Of a stretch of 64,000 nt of DNA, positions 36,101 through 48,578 are shown piece by piece; position 1 is the stretch's first letter; each line of letters opens with the position of its first letter. The notes under the pieces are model-generated. The model was not told the DNA's origin. It searched no databases and was given only the letters and a program-made list of their open reading frames with translations. The stretch lies in contig NC_031769.1 in assembly GCF_001522545.3 (NCBI RefSeq), positions 76,256,904 through 76,320,903 of the forward strand, given 5' to 3'. The translations under genes were made by a program, and so were the position numbers. The DNA comes from Parus major. Lineage: Eukaryota; Chordata; Aves; Passeriformes; Paridae.

Positions 36101-37189
36101 GACAAATTTTCTAAATTTTTAACTGTTTTCATGAACTTTACATAGTGAACTTATTTTTCAGCCATCCTTCCAAGACAGAAAAATTACATGAATCCCAAAA
36201 GCAAAAAGTTGCTATTCTCTCCATTTCATGCATTGAATAAGCTAAGACTGTTTTTCCTGTAAAAGTACATATTTTACAACTGATGACTTTTCCACCAAAA
36301 ATGATGCCCACATTCAATGACAGAATTCCTACTTTTCAAGAATGGAAAAGCAAATACTCTCTTCATAGTTCTATAAGAATGATACAAGAAAAAGCTTAAA
36401 CATTATTTTTTCCAGCAGTAACTCAAAAACTTGAGTCTTGTTTTGGCTTTTATTTATTGTTTGGCCATGGTTGGGTATTTGGTGGCTTTTAGTTTTTTGA
36501 TTTTAGGGTATTTTTTCCCATATAATTTAATGTATGACACCCTGTTCCCCTGGGATTCCAATCTCACTGAAACTAGTGTAATTTCCTTGTTGTGTTCCCT
36601 TTGTGTTAAGGGAAATCCATGTCTGAAATCACTGAGTACCCTTTCTTAAGTACAGAAAACTTCCAGCTTTCTTCCCAGGTGAAGGTTACCATTTAATTAT
36701 TTCTCAAAAGGGTGCTTAATTTGAAAAGAATCCATTAATTCATCACTAGTCATAAACATCCTGCAAGATAGACAGAAAGGCAAATGATTCAATTGACATA
36801 ATAACCAAAAAAAATGTTATTTTTAACTTCTAGCCAGTGCTATGTGCAGCAGAAAACTTTACAGAGTGGAATATTGACACTGGGAGCATTGAAACCTTGC
36901 CTTGAAACACAGTTGGATACAGCTGTTGCTGAAATGGTTATCAAACACCCCAAGATGTTATTTTGACATTTCATTTCATGTTCTTTCTCTCCGTCATTTG
37001 ACTTTATTCTCTCTTCCTCAAAACACATATTTCTGAAGAGGTCTTTGTTTTACTTCTACTTTACTTGACTGTTCCTTGAGTTTAGGTCAACAGAACTCTG
37101 TACACATAGTTTCCAAACAGCCAGAAGTGCATCATGAATACCACCCTATTTTCAGAATTCCCCCACCAAGGCTGCCAACAGGAGCTTTA
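33172..37189. other. No gene or recognisable element seen
   Basis: About 4 kb of AT-rich unique DNA. Frames at 35215 (minus), 36431 (plus) and 36840 (minus) are 62-72 aa, with no signal of a real product. Confidence 0.5.
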
Positions 37190-37515
37190 AAGGAGGCGCC
37201 GTCCTTGTCAGGAGCCGCAGGGAAAGCCCGGCCCGGCCGGGGTCTCTCCCTGGCCGCAGGCCCATCCCTGCCGGCTCTCTGCCGGCCCCGGCCCCGCTCC
37301 CGCTGTCCCCCCGGGGCTCGCAGGGCTGTTTGTGGCTCGGTTCCCCTGGCTCAGCCCTGGCTGCCGGGCAGCGTTTTGCCCTCCCTTGGCCAGGCTTTCC
37401 CCGGGGCTCTCGCCCGCCCGCCCGTGGCTGAGGGACTCAGCCGGGCCCAGCCCTGGGGCCGCTGCAGCCGCCGGCACCGCCTGGGGCCGGGCCGGGCACC
37501 CCCGGCAGAACCCAA
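37190..37515. promoter_or_regulatory. Isolated CpG-island-like block
   Basis: A sharply bounded GC-rich block of about 320 bp in AT-rich surroundings contains about 30 CpG dinucleotides by hand count. Examples are GCCCGGCCCGGCCGGGG near 37228 and CTCGCCCGCCCGCCCGTGG near 37409. Open frames cover both strands (227 aa on plus at 37076-37759, 89 aa on minus) because GC-rich DNA has few stop codons; their Ala/Pro/Arg/Gly composition does not support a protein. Options are a CpG-island promoter of an unannotated transcript, a GC-rich insertion of foreign or retroelement origin, or a conserved regulatory element. Confidence 0.6.
37286..37312 (-). other. G-quadruplex-forming motif
   Basis: On the minus strand four runs of three or more G (6, 3, 4 and 4) are separated by loops of 5, 3 and 2 bases. 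This satisfies the usual G3+N1-7 pattern. It lies inside the CpG-rich block. Confidence 0.8.
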
Positions 37516-39663
37516 CCTACTGTCAAAACTTGTCCCTAATACACGGGAAAATGCCGACTTACAAAGATTTTATGGTTATTCAAGTACACTACTATTCTGC
37601 CTGCAACTAACAAGAAATATCAAAGTGCCTGTGATTTTGATTATGTTTGTTCTTTGTTTTTCATTACTTCATCTCAAACAATTTTTACGTGGTTCTAAAG
37701 TGAAGTTGTTTGAATTTTTCCAAGATATGTCAAGGGCATCTAATTCAAAAATTAGGTAAAATTCAGTTTAGGACTGAAACTGTAAAGAAATACACTTATA
37801 TAATGATCAAATAAGTATGTGACAGTGACTACCTTCTAAGGCTTTTTAAAAAACAAATGTCTGTTGGTCCTGAACTAACAGCCAAGGCAACATGATGTCT
37901 GTCTTAATATATTAATAGCCTGTCATAATGAAATTAAAATCACTTCTAGAATCACATCTAGATTTGTGAGTTTGTAACTTCTACAAAATTTCTTGAAACA
38001 AGAGAGTTTGTTTTACCAACGGGATATTTGAAGGAAGTATTTGGGAAGTATACAGGAGGTGTACTCTCACCTGCTTCCGAGCCCAGGGGAAGGATCTGTT
38101 CTCTTCTGATATTTCACATCTTTTCTACTACCATGAAGCAAACAAGAGTTTGTCCACAGGACTCTGTCTAAAGGACAGGAATGGTAAATGGAGAGAATGT
38201 CAGAACCTGACTTCAAACATTTTAGTTTAATACCTCCTGGTCTTTATTTTTAAAACAAACCACCGTGAGCTGAGTTCTGATGTTAAATATGATGATAATA
38301 CAGATGAATAAGATATTTTTCCACATCAGAGCATTTCAAACCTCATATTTTAATCTACTTCACTCCTACACACTAATTGTTATACATTTAATATACACTT
38401 AACACCTACCATTTTATCATTATAGACACCTACTCAGCTAATCACAGAGTTCAAAAAGTTCCCATTGCTTTGGGGAAAAAAATGAAGCATATCAGCATTA
38501 TCTAAAGAAAAACTATAGAAACCATTCAAATACGCTCTGCTTACTACAGTAACAAATCAAACTCCATAATCCCATTGGAATTTAAAGTATTTAAGTTTAA
38601 AGCCCTTGCTTAATATTTATGGTCAAAGTGGTTTAAAATATAAATTACAAGATTTCACATTTTTCTTCTTCTGATATGAATTTTGAACATCTCTCATGAG
38701 AAGAATTCATTATCATTGTAACAAAAGACATGATTGCAAAATGAGCAAGTGTTTCCTGTCATGCCATTAGAACTTGACACTACACAAAGCTTTTAATGCA
38801 GCTACTTCAGTTTGTGTAAAGGCAGTATCAATTGCATAGCATAGTGCATTTCAAATATGGATAAAATAAAAAAAATAATAAAAAAAAAGAACAATATCCA
38901 GCATCAGTTATGACCAAGGTTGGTAAAAGAAAAATTGTATGCACACCTAAAAATACCTAAAATCTCAATTTTTCCACAGGTTTTATTTTAAACTTTTATT
39001 TTATTTCAATTTCATGCTAGTTCCCTTACCTTGTTCCTTGTACCTTCAAAAACAGCACAACATTAAGGAGAATCATCACTAATTCACTTAGAGGCACTTT
39101 TCTCACTTCCTCCTCTTAAAAGCCCCACAAATACAGATTTGGTAGAAAGGCACATTAAAATACAAACTGTCCATGTTGATTTATTGAGGTGAAAAAAGCA
39201 AAGGGGGAAAAAAAAATTAAAGCCTCAGTTGATTAAATAAATCTCAAATAAATACTTGAAACTAAATTTCAGGTTTCCCAGAGACAGAAAATAACACCAG
39301 AATCTGTATTTCCTTTACAATATACACTACATGCATAAAAATGCTAAGTCAAAAGCTTTTGTCCAAAACTTTAATATTGTTTACAATGTTGGAATTAAAA
39401 TATCGAACATGAATCCTACATTATTTAGTTCAAAATTATATTATATTTTATATTTCCAATTAAAATATAAGTAAAAAAATTGTTTAATAGTGGATTTGTT
39501 GGAAGCTCTCTCAGTTAGACTTCTCATTTTCAGAAGATACATTCTCTTGATATTTAATTGCATTTCCTGTTCTCAATTCTGCAACTGAAGTCCCTATAAC
39601 AGGAATCAGACAAACAACACAATGCGTCTACTGTAGTAAGAAATGTACTCTCACCTTCTGCTA
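37516..39663. other. No gene seen
   Basis: AT-rich unique DNA with a low-complexity A/T patch at 38866-38892. Confidence 0.5.
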
Positions 39664-39846
39664 CAGAAACACACAATGGCTGAGATTGGAAGGGACCTCT
39701 GGAGACCATCTGGTCTGATCCTGCTACTGAGAAGATGATATTCCAGAGCAGATTGACCAGCACCATGTTCACTCAGACTCTGAATATATCCAAGGATGGA
39801 AATTCCAAAACCTTCTGGACAAATCTGTACCAGTATTTGACCAGGG
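39664..39846 (-). mobile_element. CR1 LINE fragment, 3' end, minus strand
   Basis: The plus-strand text reads the complement of a CR1 tail: CACAATGGCTGAGATTGGAA, GGGACCTCTGGAGACCATCT, GGTCTGATCCTGCT, then CTCTGAATATATCCAAGGATGG and ATTCCAAAACCTTCTGG. The order matches the start of minus-strand avian CR1 copies. The 72-aa frame at 39554-39772 is a shadow. Confidence 0.88.
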
Positions 39847-40081
39847 TTGTTTGTGGTTTATTAATTCTTATATTTTGATAGGATTTCCTGCAAGCTGAAA
39901 AAACTTCTGCTAGTTAATGTTGTCACCTCTGCTAGTTTCCTATTTTTTTTTAGCTTACAGTGTTTTTACCAAGAATTCCTTATGCAGACATACACACAAA
40001 AAATAATTTATTTACATTGTTACATATATAATATTGTCCAAAGGATTTCAATAAAAACACTATTTAAAACTCTAATTTTGT

Positions 40082-40254
40082 ATTGTTGTTGTTATTATTA
40101 TTGCTGCTCCTGCTTTTGATATTTTTATTGTTAAAGTCTTCTAATGCCAGCCTATGTGTTTTACCGTTTTCTGAGTCTCTTCCCCATCCCAGCATGGGTG
40201 AGGGTAGGGGAAATGAAAAAGCAGCTTCCAGCTGGAGTTCAACCACAACACATG
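40082..40254 (+). mobile_element. LTR 3' remnant, same family as the 48.6-kb LTR
   Basis: Degraded but collinear with the end of the LTR at 49.37-49.55 kb: a GCTTTTGATATTTTTATTG segment, TTAAAGTCTTCTAATG, GTGTTTTACCGTTTTCTGAG, CTCTTCCCCATCCCAGCATG, GGGTGAGGGTAGG, AGCAGCTTCCAGCTGG and a closing CAACCACAACA. Only the 3' part is recognised. Confidence 0.55.
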
Positions 40255-41859
40255 TAAAATAAATTTCTCAGACCTCTATATAGAATCTTATTTTTGTACC
40301 TTAAATCAGTAATACTAAAGTAACTATGGAGAGTGGAGAGATTGGAGTTACATATTGGTCATGGTTCTTACACTTTCCCAGAATAAAATGTCAGAGGTTG
40401 TTAAAAGATTCTTTTATTTCTGTGCAAATTCATATATTTTCTTGTTGCAAGGTGAGACAAAAGATGATTAATTACTAGGGAAACATACCAAATAACCTGG
40501 AAGAGTAGTAAAAAATCAATATAAAAGCTGCTGTGTAAGGAGAAAATAATACCAGAAAGGGACTTTTCTGTATTTGTTCTTGTTGAGCTTCTCCTTATGT
40601 GCAGGGGCAGAATAGGAGATGAAGTGGTGGCAGGAGAGGTTGTGGAAGAAATTAATAAAAAGGAAAAAAACTACCAAGACCAGGTGGCAATCACCTAGGG
40701 ATCTTAAAACTGAAATAACTTAACAGCTAACCCCTTCCCTTTCAGAGCAGAGAACTGGAAAACAGCCAAAGAGACTCAAGAAACTAGGTTTCTAAGCCTG
40801 ACATTCACAGTGGGCAAATCATAATAGAAGGCATAAATTATGAGACCAGAAACCTGGGCATCTGACTAAAAATGATATTTTAGGGAAGAGACCACAAGTT
40901 TTTGTAAAAAAGGAAAAAAAAATTGTCACAGAATCACTGGATTCTTCTGCAAATTTCAGCAAGCCTAGGAATAATGAAGATCAAAATTAATAGAGACAGA
41001 CTGAATTCATAAGAGACTGCAGTTGAAAGCTTTCATTGACTGTTCTTTAGGAAGCAAAGAGCCTTTGGCCTGAGAAGAAACTTGCATGGATAAATAATGG
41101 GCGGAAAGACAGAAAGTGAGAGTAAACTGTCTGTGTTTACCATGGAGAGGATCACCAGTAGTTATGAATTTATGCTAGGGTCAGTGCTGTTGTATACACT
41201 GTAAAGAAACAGAGAAAGAAGAAGAGTAAGATTATAATTGCTGATAAAGCAAAGTAGTTCAGAAGAGAAAAAATGCAAGGCATCTCTGAAGAAATGCAAA
41301 GAACTTCTGTAGGATTCAGTAGAAGACTAAAAGCCTAAATGTGAAAGAACTAAAGGTGAAAAAACCAAGTCATGTTACCCTGAAATAAGATTGTGTTCTC
41401 TTAGATAGCCCTTGATATTAATTAAAATATCAATTCAGGATCCAGCAGTGGTCTAAGAAGAAAATCAGGTTTTAGGGACAATTGGGAAGGAACTTTGTAA
41501 GAGATAGAACATAATTTTGGACTTGCTTATCTTTCCAGTGGCTGCAACCTCTAAATTGTGAATATTCTCTTCCCAGTCTTCAACAGGATGCAGCAGAGTA
41601 GATAAAGCTTAGAGAAGAGTGGAAAAGGATAGCCAAAGTTAGAAGAGATTCTATTGATATCTAAAGATTTCAGTTTTTATATATTTTTTTATATATTTGT
41701 AGCTTTGTAGATTATTAATACAGGGTAATATAGCTGCTGGTATTTTTTCTAGCCTTTCTCGTAGATTTTAGACTAATAAGTTAACCTTCTAACACATTCC
41801 TGAAATACTCTTTAGTCTTATTTTCAAGAAGAGATCTTACAAGAAGAACATTTATTTTC
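40255..41859. other. No gene seen
   Basis: Unique AT-rich sequence without supported features. Confidence 0.45.
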
Positions 41860-42190
41860 CCATTCAGAATCTGAGAAGACACAAGAAATGGGGCAAAGAA
41901 GCCCTGGACCAACTCCAGTGGGACAGTACTCAGGGGAAAATTATGAAAATTATGTAACCAAGCACTGTTTTAATTGGACAAGATTTGTTAAATATGCTAA
42001 TTTGTTAAACTTATAAAGATTGTAGAAATCCAGTGTTGTGTGTGACCACAGACCATAACGAGGGAGACACCTGGGAGCTTCCAAAAAGAACTGTTTTTTT
42101 ATCTTACCATTTTAATACTGTTGCAAGAGTTTTTGTCTTTTGATATTAGGCAACACTGTACATCCAAAAATAAAATCACAGAAGCTTCTT
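41860..42190 (+). mobile_element. Possible LTR or other retroelement remnant
   Basis: Words such as TTAAATATGCTAATTTGTTAA, CGAGGGAGACACCTGGGAGC and ACCATTTTAATACTGTTGC have the look of a retroviral LTR U3-R-U5 stretch. No border, target-site duplication or second copy in the window supports this, so the identification is tentative. Confidence 0.25.
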
Positions 42191-45100
42191 CAGCCTAGGA
42201 AAAAACAGCTGATTGAGGAGATAGGACAGATATTCACATTCAGGCACCATAATTTAATTGCTTCACACATGGTTTATTCAACTGTATCCTAATGTCACAG
42301 TCAAATATTTAAATCCAACTTTTTCTAGAAGATGAGTGGATCCTTAAGAAGCATTTCTGAATAATAACTCTGTGGAAAAGCATTCTCTTGTTAATTGTGG
42401 TCATCGCCAAGTATGATTAATCAAGTTAATTTTTGAATGTGCAATTGGCAAACATATCAATGAACAGCTAAAAATAGATCTCTGCCTTAAAACAAGGTTG
42501 GTTGGCTGGTCAGTTACTAGTCTAAATTGTGTATTACAGATGCCCAAACTCAATAATTCTCAGTCTGTTTTAAAAATTAAAAAACAAAATTCAAAACCTC
42601 TAGAATTACGCAGAGCCATCAAAAAATCCTGTTATATTCCATTTAATATAATAATAAAATAAATAAATAATAACTGAGTGAATAAATAAATAAAAACAAT
42701 TTAGCAGCAATGTTCATTCCAGTAATATCTATCAAAATTTCACTCTTCCCCTCAGTTCCCTCAGTTTATAAAACCTTACTTAGGAGCAGGTGTTTGCAGT
42801 TTAAGAGAAAAACTAGAAACACGGGGAAAATAAAAGCCGCTCCTCACTTCATGTACACTAAATAGGAATCAACAGTAGATGTACAGCAATTGGAGAAAGG
42901 TATCTATCTAGAGAACTCCTTAAAGTTTCTAAATACAGCAGACATCAGTACAACAAAAAACCTAATGTGATTCTCACCAATGGAATCATTGGTGGAATCA
43001 CCAGGTAATTATGCACATCAAGCAGACCAGCAGTTAATGAGCTTTATAAAGGTAGCATACTAAGTTGATTCCACCTCCAGATAATTGAAAACCATCTCCT
43101 AAATAAGCATAACAATAAATAAAGAGACTTCCCTACAACATGAAAATTTTTAAGTTCACTGGACTCAAATGAAATACAATGAAAAAGCTCCCCAAAAAAA
43201 TGTAAGGAAAGTATTACTAACATCAGAAACATCTCTTCCAATAATGAAAAGTGGCATACAGCATATATAGGGCTATAATGAGCAGAATTACTTCTGATCA
43301 GTTTTAAAATTAGAGTCACTAACAATCTTCAAGCTGCTTCATTTTTCTGAGACAAACGTAATTTAAAAGTAGACCATCAACTTTAGAAAGTACGGTCAAG
43401 GAATTAAAAGACACACATAGATAATAAACAAATGATTCAGCACAAACACCACATACAATAAAAAAAAACCATATAACATTAAATAGGTTATAAGGTCAGT
43501 ATCATAAGCAATATATCTCCATTTATCTGCAACTGGCCTTTAAAAAGCCAGTGCCCATCTCAGCTTTCTGAGCATCTACAGACTGACCTTTATACACCTT
43601 GAAATAGAAAAAGTTTCCCACCAATATGGCTATGGAATATTCAGAAAAACTATCTTCTACAGCAAAAGAGGAGCTGCCAAGTAGTGGAAATTGGAAATAA
43701 TTTTACAAAATGCTACTGATTTATGTAATTAAATGTGAATGCATGTGAATGTAAAGCATCTCAGAAGAACTGCAAAACAGCAAATATTAGCAAATAGCAT
43801 TTTATAGAGAAATTTGGATAAAACACAATATTGGTTTTGTTTGGCTTTTTTTTTCACTTTTTTTCTTATTGACTTCACATAGCCTGGGCTTTATTTTCAG
43901 TTTGTTCCATGTAGTATTATGCAAAACCAAGGTAATGAAAATTCTTCAATCTTTGATACAAATTACTGCCTTAATGATCAGCTTGTCATCTCTTAATGGC
44001 CTCACACAATAATTTTAACTGTAGCACAGAAATATCAGTGTTTGCTGTAAACCAGATGGCCTTAAAGGGAGAAATAGTTATCCATGGCTGTCTGAACATA
44101 TATCCTGGGCAATTTAACCAGAGATTTTGTGCACAGATGGCAGCTTCTCATTCTTGAAGCTAGCTCCTTAGAAATTAAGGGAGAGAACTCAAACATTGCA
44201 CTGCCAGTAGTTGTATGGAGAATTTCATAATGACAGAAAGGCCTTAGCATACATTGGTTCAATGTAGGTTCAGATTGGCATAAATTATTTAATATTGGCA
44301 GGTGCACTCCTATTGTTCCCTGCAGTGTTCAGAGACCAAAACACAGATGGCACCTTGCACTGGAAAATTTAATCTCACTTCATTTAGACTGCGCAAGAAA
44401 TCTACACTCTCAGTCACTTAATGTTGAACTTAATTTTCACTATGTTGAAGGCCAATATTGAAGTGGTTTGATTTGAGTGGCGTTCTAATTTTATTTATTC
44501 TGTGACCCAAGAATATGACCTCTGTTGGGGCATTCAAAATATGTACTGCCAAAAAAAATTCATTACTACAGGACTACAGACTATTTATTTAGTATATAAT
44601 TTGATAATACTAAAAAAAAGATTTTGTCATTAAGTAGTATGACTAAAGCATAAAATAAGATTAAAAAGATGGGTTTATTTCCCAGTAGATTGGTTTCCTG
44701 TTGGCCAGTAGCAAATTATGTTCAGTTAGGGAACACAATAAATTTATTTCCTGCATGAAACTCAAAACTTTTAGGTGGAAACATAAAACATCAGTTATTA
44801 AGTGATTTTGTATCTCTTGTGGTGAAATAAATTAACCTGCTGCTTAGTGTCCAGTAATACATCCTGTATTTTAATAGCACTGCAAGTCATGAGTACACCC
44901 TAAATAATACCAAGTGCATGAGTGGGTAGAGGAGACTGTGGGAAGCAGAGAGAAATAACTAGACAATGCAGGTCTAAAAAACATACCAGAGATAGGAGTT
45001 AAATGGAATACACAATCCTTCTTACAAACACTAGACAAGATACTTGCCTTATTTATCCTAGCATTCCAAAAAACACACTTTGGGACAGCTACATATGAAA

Positions 45101-48035
45101 TAAAAACTCCATGCTGGGGAGTATCTAGTCCTCTCACTTCAACATCGTAAGAAAAAATTCATTCTAATACTCGCCCACATGGCACTTTTTCCTTGAAAAC
45201 TGACATATATCAGAGACATTCTCAGAAATAATACAACTCTTTCTGGGTTTACAGCAAAAGTGTGCACTTATTCTCTTGTTAGAGTAACTGATGGAACTTT
45301 TGTCTCTATTGTTCTCATTAAATTCTTACTTTTTGCATTTGTGCCATTTTTTGACCATTTAGAATCTTAAACAGTAATTCTTCTGGAACAATAATTTTCT
45401 CTTTAATAATATGCATAAACAGCCATTCCCACTAAGAAAAGAAGGAACTTTTAACATAATTTCAAAACATTTATTGAAAGAGAGAGGCTGCAAACAAGAC
45501 TCAGTTATGAAATGATCACTTTTGGCCTGAATTTAGTTGTCTATAACACATTTTCAAATTCATGTAAAAGGTGTGTTGGGAAGAAGCATTTCATTTTATT
45601 TTAACCAGGAAATAAATGATAGTTTATAAGGATGAGAAAGTTGATGAGGAAGTTCAACAATCTTTCCCTCAAAGCCATAGTCGCTTCCATGAAGTATCAG
45701 ATTTTCTACATCTATATTAAAAAAGTATTACATTCCAGGCATCTTAATGAGTTTTTACTAGTCACCTGAACTTAATTGTTTCAAATAAACATGTTTTATT
45801 TGTGTTGGTGAAGACCATATAGATAATAAACAGCTCAATTATTGTGTGTAAGCCAAAGCAAAGAAATGGTGCCACTTAAATATCATGCTGTATTTTGAAA
45901 TACTTATAAAATACTTTAGGATAAATGTGACTATTTTTCTCATTTCTGAGAGACATATATACATATAATATATACAGAACAGAGACAAGATTATACTTCA
46001 ACCCTCACATACACTTGAGTAGGAAAAACATCAGGCATGACCCTAGTTCATTTTATCTTCCAGGATTTATGCTACCAAATAGCACACAGAATGCTGTAGA
46101 GGCCACTCAAGTAAAAGTAACGTCAAATCTCTATTCCACAAGGCAGAGTGAAAAACCAGATATGTAAAATCACTTCCTATATATGGAATTTGTATGCAAA
46201 ATTAGCTATTTTTCCTATTGTTCTTTCTGACCTAGACCCACCAGCTGCCGCAGCACCCTTACTCTAAACAGTACAAGTGACCGAAAATTTCAGTCAAGCC
46301 ATGCATTTCCATTTCATTCTTCCATTGGCTGCATGTCTGAGAACATTGACAGCTATACCTTGAAGGCCTATAAACCTCCTTATAAAGGTTAGGAGAAAGA
46401 GAATTAGGTTGACTGATATCTGAAATTTAATGTGCTAAAAGTATGAGACACTTCATCATGTATAGGTTAATACTAGGAACAGAGCTTCTGGATGACAGTC
46501 AACTTTCTTCAGTGGCACAGGAAGTCCTTTATAAATTAACTGCTCAATGTACATTCTAAACTAATTCATCTGTGCTGGCAGGTAAGATGTGACTCCTTAA
46601 ATGTCACTTTGCTTAAAATATTATAGTAAAAGATGAATAGGGCAAAGTGAATTTATGAGATCATTTAGTATAAAGTATGTCTTTTTTACAAGACAAAAAA
46701 AAACCCCAAAAACTTACTTATATCTCAAAATAGATAAAGTAGTCTCTTCGTCATTTTGATGCCAGTTTTGTCAATTGAACTTGAAAGACCTGCAGTTAAA
46801 TGCAACGAAGGCTACAACCATCGTTCTGAAGCAGGTAACAGAAAGTTATTTCCTTGAAGTAAACTTAGATGATAGCTGCTTTGAGGCCAAGTCTCAGTTT
46901 TTCTTCTGACACTATATTCTGCTCAAACAAGGAAAGACAGTTCATAATTGCTACTTGCAACTCAATAAGGACATATTCATTCCTTAGCCTCCTAAAGTAA
47001 TATTTCAACTTCAATCACAGCACGTAGGATCAATATGACAATTTTTTCTTAGCAAGTAGCATATGACTGTCTGTGACCAGAAAAGTGCTTACAATCTGAG
47101 GCAGAGGCTTGGTACTCTGAAATACATAACTTGTGGTCATAAATTGCTTTTTAAGTAATGAACTGACAAAGAATTACACACATTTACTCCAGTGGGAAAA
47201 AAAGATAGAAGTCATAATAGAATGGCAAAGAATGTGATGTGGCTAGAGGACAGCAGTTCAAATATAGATTTTCAAATAGATATCCAAAAGGGGGAAAAAA
47301 CCCAACGTAACTAAACCATGTATTAGTATTTTATAATGTTTTTCATTACAGGGTTTTATTTATGTTTGGTAATGACTGACATGTTTTGGCTCTTCTGTTT
47401 ATATTGAATAAGCTAATTTGGGGCAGCCAGGGGAAGCAGGGTCAGGTATGTGATTCTTGTATTTCCTTCCTGTGAAGGAAAAAGGGATTGCATTAATTTG
47501 TTAGAATTCAGGTTTTCAAGAACAAGGTTGAGGTGGGGGTACAAGAAGAAAGGCTGATAAATAGTGGACAACCTCCATTAGGACAAATACAGGTTTTGGT
47601 ATCGGTACTGCAGTTTAGCCTTTGAACTTAAGGTTCATGTCATCTGAAATCTCCATGTTCATTACAAATGCATACATTTGAAAACTATTAAGACATGCTT
47701 AAGTTGAGAAACAAAGAATTACTGAAAACTTTCTCTTCCTGACCCTGTCCTGCTTTATAGTACAGACCAGTGATTTATGAACTGACTATACAACTCCATA
47801 CACTCCAGCCCCAGACAGCAGGAAGAAGCAAGTGTTGTAGATCTGTAGATCTACAAATCTGAGACCCAAGGTGCATACTTGTCTTTGCCTTAATGTCCAT
47901 TAATCATAACTCAAGCTGATTTGGAGGGAACTGGTTTACAATGTAACTGCTTTGAGCATTCCCATAATGTAGATAAATAATAATAAAACACTGTATGAGA
48001 AACTGAGTGGTGCCATTACCAAGAAAAGAACTCAC
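42191..48035. other. Long unannotated stretch; no gene supported
   Basis: AT-rich unique DNA with an AATA-type simple repeat at 42644-42694. Minus-strand frames at 43044 (93 aa), 44062 (81 aa) and 44871 (88 aa) show no family features. Confidence 0.5.
42644..42694. repeat. (AATA)n simple repeat
   Basis: Two runs of AATA units are separated by TAACTGAGTG. Confidence 0.85.
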
Positions 48036-48482
48036 AGAACAGAACAGAACTTAATAGTTCCAGAGAAGACCTAAAAATATTAAGTAGTCCAACTGCCTGA
48101 CACTTCAGGGCTGACCAGCATGCATTAATCAAGGGTATTGCCCAAATGCCTCTGCAACACTGACAATCTTGGGGCATCCGTCACCTCTCCAGGAAGCCTG
48201 TTCTACTGGTTGACCACCCTCTAGGTAAAATAAATGTTTTCTACTATCTAATCTGAATCTCTAATCTGAACCTCCCCCTTTTTGAGCCATTCCCTGTCAC
48301 TGGATACCAAGGAGGAGAGCTAAGCACATCTCCCTTTCCCCTCCTCAGGAAGCTGCAGAGAGCAAAGAAGTTCTCCCCCTCAGAATCCTTCTCCTCAAAC
48401 TAGACAAGCTCAGAGTCCTCAGCTGCTCCTCAAAGGACTTTGCAGTCCTTTCACCAGCTTTGTTGCCCTCCTCTGGATGGAA
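48036..48482 (-). mobile_element. CR1 LINE fragment, minus strand
   Basis: Complement of a CR1 3' region. Visible are AATATTAAGTAGTCCAACTG, CTTCAGGGCTGACCA, TTGCCCAAATGCCTCTGCAA, CTTGGGGCATCCGTCACCTC, AGGAAGCCTGTTCTACTGG, TTTGAGCCATTCCCTGTCAC, TTCCCCTCCTCAGGAAGCTG and GCTTTGTTGCCCTCCTCTGG. It is truncated on its 5' side at about 48482. It lies about 95 bp left of the LTR below. Confidence 0.92.
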
Positions 48483-48578
48483 TTTTTCAGGCAAAATTGG
48501 TAGAGATTTTGGGAATGCTTTCTGGGTTAAGCAAGCACTTTACTTGCAAGACATTAAATACATTATTTTGGACAAGAT

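Noticed and set aside
37076..37759. 227-aa plus-strand open frame, the longest without N
   Set aside because: It exists because the GC-rich block has few stops. The flanking parts are AT-rich with a different composition, and no domain or conserved pattern is visible.
47826..47850. Short palindrome around TGTAGATCTGTAGATCTACA
   Set aside because: Only about 20 bp, within chance expectation for a 64-kb AT-rich window.
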